Positions 57,411 through 64,000 of a stretch of DNA of 64,000 bases are shown here, piece after piece (position 1 is the stretch's first letter; the number at the start of each line of letters is the position of its first letter). The stretch spans positions 159,272,397 to 159,336,396 of the forward strand of contig NC_072790.1 of assembly GCF_028583425.1 (NCBI RefSeq). Direction: 5' to 3'. The translations under genes and the position numbers were made by a program. This DNA comes from Eublepharis macularius (Eukaryota; Chordata; Lepidosauria; Squamata; Eublepharidae). A model generated the notes under the pieces. The model searched no databases. It was given only the letters and a program-made list of their open reading frames with translations, and was not told where the DNA came from.

Positions 57411-60316
57411 CAGCCCAATCCTAAGGTCTGGCCTGGTGCCTGTACCCGCATGTTAATGTGAAAGTAGCACTGCTCTGCCACTCCCTGTGGATTTTTGTTG
57501 GAGATCCACGCTGGCTCATGAGCTCAGCAAGGGGAGACGCAGCCGCTGCGAAGAGCACTCACCCACTGTTCCCCTGACAACCCCGCCAGCAGCAGCCGGC
57601 GGTCACACCACTCACCTGACAGGTGCGCAAGAGGCGAGCAGCAGCACAGCCAGTGGACAGGCTGTGATTTCCACTGCCCAGTGACGCTCCCCCCATCAAG
57701 GAGCAGGGATCCCTGTCCAGGTGGGGGGGAGCAGAAGTAACATTGAAGGTGCAGGAACCCACCCTCTTGCCCATCCAACCTCCATTTCTGCTCCATTTCT
57801 GATGAGGGCCAGGCTGGTGACTGCAGCTCCACTCGCTTGCAAATCCCCCCCCCGCTGCCACGAGAAACAGGTTCCCCCTCCCTGAAAAATGGGACCCAGC
57901 ACACAGGATCAGCCTCCCATGGTCAAGGAGAGGCAGCTATGTAGAGGTGAGCAGGAACGGGTGCCGCAGCAACTGACAGTGCTACCCAATGGAGACTGTC
58001 GGGGAGACTGGAAGGACCATTGGATGTGATGGGAGCAGCCAATGCCCATCAACTTGCTGCAGCTCCATTACACATCACCTCATCGAAAAGGTGTCAGCAG
58101 AATGCAGGGTGGACCTCACAAGCCATGCTCCAGTCCCGGGATGATGTTCCCCAGAATAGAATGATGGCCTGTGGGACCAAAGAACCTGCCCTGGGGGCCA
58201 CCATCCCACTGTTCAGCACAAGATCCCCGGAGTCCATTTCTGGCTCTACAAAGCGCAAATGAGAGAGATGTATGGCCTCACAGGGGAAGAGCCCCCGAGA
58301 TCTCAGGACATCACTCCATCTCCCCCTCCCAGCAACAACCTTGCTCCCCACATGCAGAAGCCCCCTTCCTGGCTTATTAAATGCCAAGAGAGCTGTTGGA
58401 GAATGGGAGTCCTCCGTGGCACCACCACCACCCCCACCAGACACACACAGGCTACACTCCAAGTCCCACCCTCCTGCACGCTGTGAGTCTAAGGGGAGGA
58501 AAGCTGGCCAGGGTCGGAGTCTCCAAGGTGCAACTGGACACCTGCTCTTTTGGCCTGCAGAGCCATGCAAAGGCACGGAGCCACGTAGAGCCTCGTTGGA
58601 GATATCCTACCGGTCCCAGCACAGAGTCGGAGACCATTCGCTTCAAAGTGTAGAATGGTAGCCCTTCAGGTAAGTGGAGGGGGCCCACTGACATCCAAAG
58701 GCAAGCAAACAGACCAGAGGGGGGTTGATGTTCAAAACAACTATGAAAAGGGAAGAGGGTGTCTGGACACGCATCTTTCCAATGCTGACAAGCCAGGCGG
58801 GAAGCAAAGCCAGTCTGCACAACAGTCAGAGCCAGGGAATCTATTCCTCATTCTGCCTTCACAGGAGTGAGGCTGAGCTGCAGGCTACCTGGAGAACCAC
58901 TCCCTGGACTGGACTTGAATGGCAGTTAAGAAGGATCATGGGGGGCTGGAACAGCCATGCTCCTTGGCCTTCCTGACAGGCCATGACCTGCCTGAAAGGG
59001 AAACAGACGCATGTGTGGCAAGGGACCCGGTGCTGTGCAAGTCCCAGCCCAGTCTGCTACATTCTGGAGGGGTGTCCATGGGGAGGAGTGGCGGTGGCAG
59101 CTCCATTGTCACAGGTGCAGCCAGCAGACAGATGATGCATGCCCCTCCAGCCAGAAATCACTCCTCATCTGCATCAAGATGGTCTAGCCCTGTGAGGGAA
59201 ACAGTCAAGGGTCTGAGCACCCCCACCAACAGGGAGTTACAAAAACCCAGTCACCCTGACCTGTGGCGGCACTTCCTCCTCTGCTGGGGGGGGGGGGTGC
59301 CCAGCTGAGAAGGTCTGAACAGAGCCCCCAAATGGAAAGCTGGAGGCCCCCCACAAATGGCTGTGTTGAGGGCGGTTCCCAGGGCAACTGCCTTCATGAC
59401 TGGCAGGGGCAGCCACTGCCCCTCCCACCGGTGAGCCTCCCCTGCAGAGGCTGGTGTTCAGGAGGGTGTGAGGGGGCAGCCAGTGCTAACAAGAGAGCCA
59501 GGCACCACTGTCCCAGCTCCTCCTTACCTGTCAGAGCACCCTCTCCCCTTCACAAGCCTGGATTCAGGTGTCAGATAACCTGCAAGGAAACTTGGGTGGA
59601 GTTTGTTAGTATGACATTCTGGACTAGGCGCTTCTTCCCTTGAGTGAGTGCAAAGTACTCGTTTAGTCCTCAAAGTCCCTCAAGTGCACTCGTTCCCCAC
59701 CACCGTGAGCAACCTCTCCTGCCTTGCGCTCTAAGTCCATGCAGCTATAAGTCTCTGTGACAGGCAGCTGCCGGGCAGACCCTCCAGCCAGCCCCCAACT
59801 TACCTGGGTTCCTGGACACCCCGCCTGGAAATTATATAGAGTGCCTGGTGAGTTGATTGGGCATGTGGGGGGGCTCCACCACCACAAGGATGCACGCAGA
59901 TAGGTCCTGGTGGTAGTCGTCATCCTGTGTTCTGCCAAGCTGCTTGGGCGGGGCCAGGTGTTGGGATGGTGAGCGCGTTTTCCCCGTACAATGGGTGCCA
60001 ATGAGCTATGTCACTGTTTTTCGCGACATAACTTCCTGTCACTGCAATGGGCATGCCCAGGCCTGGAGCAGCTTTGGGAGCTGATTAAGTTGCTGCCTGC
60101 CCCCACCCCACTCCCTGCTGCCAGCATCGGCACGGGGAAGTATACCTTACTCGCGCCTCCATCCAACCACCTGTACTGACCACCACCAGGCTGCAGCAGG
60201 GGTGCACCTCACCTGGCCACTGTGAGGGGGGGTTACGCCCATGTAACTCCGCGTTACGGTGGTGTACCCCTTAGTCTGCTTCCTAAGCACTTCCCCCACC
60301 CCCCAGGATTGCACTG
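57411..60316. mobile_element. Large GC-rich insert with inverted ends (unclassified)
   Basis: A 2.9-kb block much richer in G+C than its flanks is bounded by CAGCCCAATCCTAAGG (57411) and CCCCAGGATTGCACTG (ending 60316). These are near-complementary ends of the CAGTGCAATCCTA type seen in small squamate foldback elements such as 45036-45124. Frames on both strands are Pro/Gly/Ser-rich and unrecognised. One minus-strand frame (59663-60001) contains a consensus donor, ACCCAG followed by GTAAGTTGG (near 59809). No target duplication was recognised. It may be a large non-autonomous transposon or carry unknown genes. Confidence 0.5.
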
Positions 60317-60319
60317 TAA

Positions 60320-61845
60320 TTGTAGTATATGTTCCTGAGCCCCTTTTAGTGCACTGAGATCCTTCAGCCATTTGCACTATTTTTGGGCTCATTGCTGTTG
60401 AAGTTGTAAAAGAATTAAGCACCTAGCTTTACTTCTTCACATGAGTGGTGGTGGTACAGCAATGGCTTTTTTGCCATCAATTCTTCCCCACTTCCATCAA
60501 GATAAGGAGAGAAAAATAGTGTGTATTGCATCAAAATGAGATCAAAAGTTTATATTTATACGTTCCAGCCTTTTTGCTGCTGTCTTTCTTTCCGTTAGCT
60601 CTTTGAGCTCTGTACAGGCATATTTGATTCTTATTTTACAAGATATTTTTTGCATCTGTTTGCATAATGAATATTTTTATTGTTGTGATGACTGTTTACC
60701 ACAAAATCAAAAAACTGAAAATGAGACTAATCTCTTACCACACAAGAACATGTTTAAATCAAATAGTTTGCATATATGGTGTGGTGAAATCACCGTGTGG
60801 CAACTATATCAAAAGTAATGCAGGATTTGAGCCTGCAGTAAGAGAAGGCAACAGCATTAGTATGTGTGAAAGGTATGAATGTATTTGTGAAAGGCATTGT
60901 GTATTTGCACATGCCTCCATGTGAGAGTAGCTTGTGATATTTGCTATATTATTGCTAAAGCCAAAGACCATTGCAGAACAGGTTAAAATCATTGATAAAA
61001 ATCAAGAATTTCCTATACAAACAAGTTCAGTTTTTTAATAAAATATAAGAATCATGCACATTTATCCTTATTGGTCAAACACTTTGCTTATATTAAAATA
61101 AAAACTGCTTTTTAAACTTCTATTTCTCTGCATACCTTGCTTGCGTTTTTGATGCAATTGCAAACAGTGCAACCTGACATGATATAATCTTTATCAGATA
61201 GCACATAAACAGTTAGATCCTGTCATGACCAGTCAGTACATTAAGAGATACAAAAAAACAAAAATGTCCCTCTTGGGAAATCATAGAGGGGCATTACAGG
61301 TGGTTTCTACATAGGAGCAGTTCCCCTGTCTTTTCCCTGTTAGGGGTGCAACTGCCAGCACAGCGGAATTGGACTTCCATATGACCAATACAGCAGAATT
61401 GGCTTCCACATGCTCAATCCCCCAGCAGCAGTCATCCCCCTTCTCTCAGGTCACTGGGGCTTTTACATTTGCAGATTTTTTAAAATCTGCAAATGAATAT
61501 TGTTATATCAATATAATGTTAAAACTGTGTGTTATAAAATAATCTACGTTATCTGGATTCTCAGCTTCGATTTTTTTTTTTAAGTCAGTCCCTCGCACAT
61601 TTGGTGGTGGAGATATGCCTTCTTCCTTATATCTGTGCACTAAAAGGAACTAAGCACTGACTTTATTTCAATGAAAGCTGGTAATTCAGATAACTGGTAT
61701 GCACATAATATATTGATATGATGTTCAGTTGCTAATTAAAACAAAGACAGACCTTGATGATGGGGGAGGAAATGGCCACTGTAGAAAAATGGCTGCCATG
61801 AGTGTGGTAAAATCTGAATTTTTTTCCATCCATATGACAGCCATC
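60320..61845. other. CNST intron, no feature recognised
   Basis: AT-rich intron. A short duplicated phrase, CAGCAGAATTGGCTTCCA / CAGCGGAATTGGACTTCCA, occurs near 61360-61410. Confidence 0.4.
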
Positions 61846-61849
61846 CAGG

Positions 61850-62625
61850 CTTTACATTTTTAATTGTTTTTTATTTTATTAGTGCAAAATAGAAAAAAAA
61901 ATAAAAAGCAAACAGGAAAAAAGAAAACAGTATTGGCTACAAAAACACTATTAGCAAATCTGTACATAGGTATCTATAAAAGATTTCCAAATCCATATGC
62001 AGTTACATTCTATATGTGATACATTCAAATGTTGAAGTATAAGTCTTTTAGCAACTGTAAGGGCACAGAGGGGCCACTTCCGTTGACCATCGGTTAGATT
62101 CCAAGACACAGGCAAGTACTTTAACTGTAAATTAACATCCTCAGTAATAAGGGAGCTTTCTAACACAATTAATATGACTAATAACTTCCTCCCAAAAGGG
62201 TTGAATAACTAAACATGTCCAGAGTATATGCTTCAGAGATGCATCTTTTGAATTACACCACCAACAGACACTATTCGTAAGCCTTTTTTAAAAAGACGTT
62301 ATGGTGTCCAATATAACTTAAACATAATTTTTTGCTGAATAAGTCGCAATTTAAGATCCATGGTAGCAACAAGTATGATGTTGCTTTAGCAAAATTGAAT
62401 GCTCCAGATCTTTATTTGTTATTCCATTCATCTCTAAGGCTCTGTGTATCATATTTATTAACTGACCTCAAATAATTATGTACAAGTATTGTAGGTTTAG
62501 TTTTCTGTATTGATTCTGTAAGAGTCACCAAAAGTGGGAGAGATTCTAAAGCACTCAAGTATGCTGGACTATACCATACTTTGACACCAACAAATGTTGC
62601 AACTGTAAATATTGCCATTCAGCAG
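61850..62625 (-). mobile_element. L1-like LINE 3' remnant
   Basis: Minus-strand frames resemble the C-terminus of L1 ORF2: SPAYLSALESLPLLVTLTES, then SLRDEWNNKLEHSI, a shifted HILWTCLVIQPFWEEV, and SWNLTDGQRKWPLCALTVAK. The 3' end is A-rich (AATAAAATAAAAAACAATTA on the minus strand, near 61870). Frameshifts separate the frames. L1 machinery would also explain poly(A)-tailed insertions such as 33561-33595. Confidence 0.6.
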
Positions 62626-62629
62626 AAGC

Positions 62630-63745
62630 TGGCAAATCATATTTAGATCTCAGTTGGAGAAATGTCAAGAACTCATCCACATTAACTATCAATTAATCTA
62701 AAGTAAAAATTAGCTTATCTGTACAAGCCTTCTATAATGTGATCTTTTGCAAAACTTCACAGCTGTGAAAACCCTAGGGGGTACATGAATTCACCATGTG
62801 GTTGGAAAACGGGAAAAATATGCTTCTCAACAGGGAACTCGGGGCAAGGTAACCCTTGTGGAAATGGCCATAATAAGTAATGGACTATGTCTTCAACACA
62901 ACCACCGCACCTAGACATATACAGTCTCTCTTTAATAGGGATATACTAACCTGCCCTCCAAACTTATTATAGGTATCTGTTGAGATCTCAATGTTTCACA
63001 TCAATTTGCATGTTGATCTAGTGAAATAGTTATTATAAACTGTGTGTTGAGTTTACACTTTTACATTGTGCATCCCTATGTATAGAATGTTAGTTTGAAA
63101 AAGCAAGTAATGCCAAGCAAAAAGAAAACTGTGTTTTTAAATGATGTGATCCACCCTGAGCGCACCTGCGGGGATGGTGGAATAGAAATCCAATAAAAAC
63201 ATTTTTTAAAGTTAAAAAGCAAACATAATTAGTAGTCATGATGCAGCATGGTCCTATTGAACTGTTTGCTCAATTTTTGTATTGAAATGGTAGTTTTATA
63301 TAGGAGGAATTTCTTCTCAATTGTGGTTCATTCTTCTTAAACTGAAGCTAACTGAAGGGGAGGAGAAGGTAGATTCCCCACCCCCAGTTTTCCGGGGTGA
63401 GGGAATCAAGAGTTTTATGAAATTTTAATAGGTGGTGAACATGTTTCTTCTACAACCCACATTCTTCTTATGCCATCATTCTGTTCAAGCTTCCGTTATT
63501 AAGGCCCTTATATTTCTCAACTTGATATTTTGATAGTTCATTTTTTCCAACTTCTGAAGGGGAATTTCAGTGATTAAGGTTTGTACATATGCATTTGTGC
63601 TTGCCTGTGATAATAGGGATTGTGACATAACTGATGCTTAGGGTTTGCTTATAGAGATCTCAGTATTATATCAGGCATGTATACACAGTTCTTGTAGCCT
63701 TTATACCTCCAAATGAATGAGGATATTCCTCAGGATAGAGATGGC
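62630..63745. other. CNST intron, no feature recognised
   Basis: A short tail-like phrase GATCCACCCTGAGCGCACCTG, then GGGATGGTGGAATAGAAATC and AATAAAAAC (63140-63200) looks like a LINE 3' end of the GTAATCCGCCCTGAGCC type. Nothing else was recognised. Confidence 0.4.
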
Positions 63746-63747
63746 TA

Positions 63748-64000
63748 GTTGGTTGTTGTGGGTTTTCCGGGCTGTATTGCCGTGGTCTTGGCATTGTAGT
63801 TCCTGACGTTTCGCCAGCAGCTGTGGCTGGCATCTTCAGAGGTGTAGCACCAAAAGACAGAGATCTCTCAGTGTCACAGTGTGGAAAAGGTGTTGGCAGG
63901 TCATTTATATCTACTCAGGAGGGGTGGGGTTGAGCTGAGTCATCCTGTAAGAGTTTCCCAGGGTGTGGAATGCTAATGGCGGGAGGCTTCACTGTATCCT
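63748..64000. mobile_element. Penelope-like repeat, cut by the window edge
   Basis: GTTGTGGGTTTTCCGGGCTG, then TTGGCATTGTAGTTCCTGACG and TTTCGCCAGCAGCTGTGGC, repeats the sequence at 24678-24893 and continues further. On the minus strand CTGAAGA, T, arm GCCAGC, loop CACAGCT, arm GCTGGC and GAAAC form a hammerhead-like core with a perfect 6-bp stem (63804-63841). Confidence 0.6.

Noticed and set aside
57487-60001. A multi-exon host gene in the GC-rich block
   Set aside because: Frames are short and low-complexity, and no chain of matching splice sites and domains could be assembled. It is kept only as an unclassified insert.
61951-62166. Small host gene on the minus strand
   Set aside because: Its sequence and the adjoining A-rich end fit the C-terminus of an L1-like ORF2 better.

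Overview
The window is a vertebrate nuclear locus, most likely from a squamate reptile (lizard). The repeats point there: a BovB LINE ending in a CA tail, several CR1-type LINE 3' ends, MIR-like and other tRNA-derived SINEs, a 5S-rRNA-derived SINE, several hAT families with 8-bp target duplications, and an L1-like remnant. I cannot name the species.

Three host genes can be read, in the order and orientation found around human SMYD3-TFB2M-CNST on 1q44. (1) SMYD3, minus strand: only coding exon 1 (25548-25696) is present, so bases 1-25547 are its first intron. (2) TFB2M, minus strand: the complete coding sequence in eight exons from 43179 down to 31418, with consensus splice sites and one unbroken 399-residue frame. 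(3) A plus-strand gene, inferred from synteny to be CNST (consortin). It has a probable non-coding first exon ending at 43481 and a candidate second exon ending at 46190. No recognisable CNST protein-coding exon lies before 64000, so the right third would be CNST intron. TFB2M and CNST share a CpG-rich divergent promoter.

Layout. 1-25.5 kb (SMYD3 intron 1): a G-rich 175-bp tandem repeat, a hAT transposase remnant, a hAT element full of hairpins, a Ty3/gypsy fossil with integrase upstream of reverse transcriptase (11.1-16.1 kb), and a BovB LINE inserted into a CR1 tail (19.1-22.5 kb). 25.2-26.0 kb: SMYD3 CpG island. 26-31.4 kb: quiet intergenic DNA. 31.4-43.2 kb: TFB2M. 43.2-43.7 kb: shared promoter. 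43.7-64 kb: intronic repeats, including a CR1 LINE split by a SINE, a solo LTR, a rearranged BovB remnant, a 2.9-kb GC-rich element and an L1-like tail.

The most interesting non-gene signal is a short dispersed motif resembling a hammerhead ribozyme core (CTGANGA, a small hairpin, then GAAA). It recurs in several independent copies whose hairpin arms change in a compensatory way. No tRNA or rRNA gene, CRISPR array or complete virus was found.
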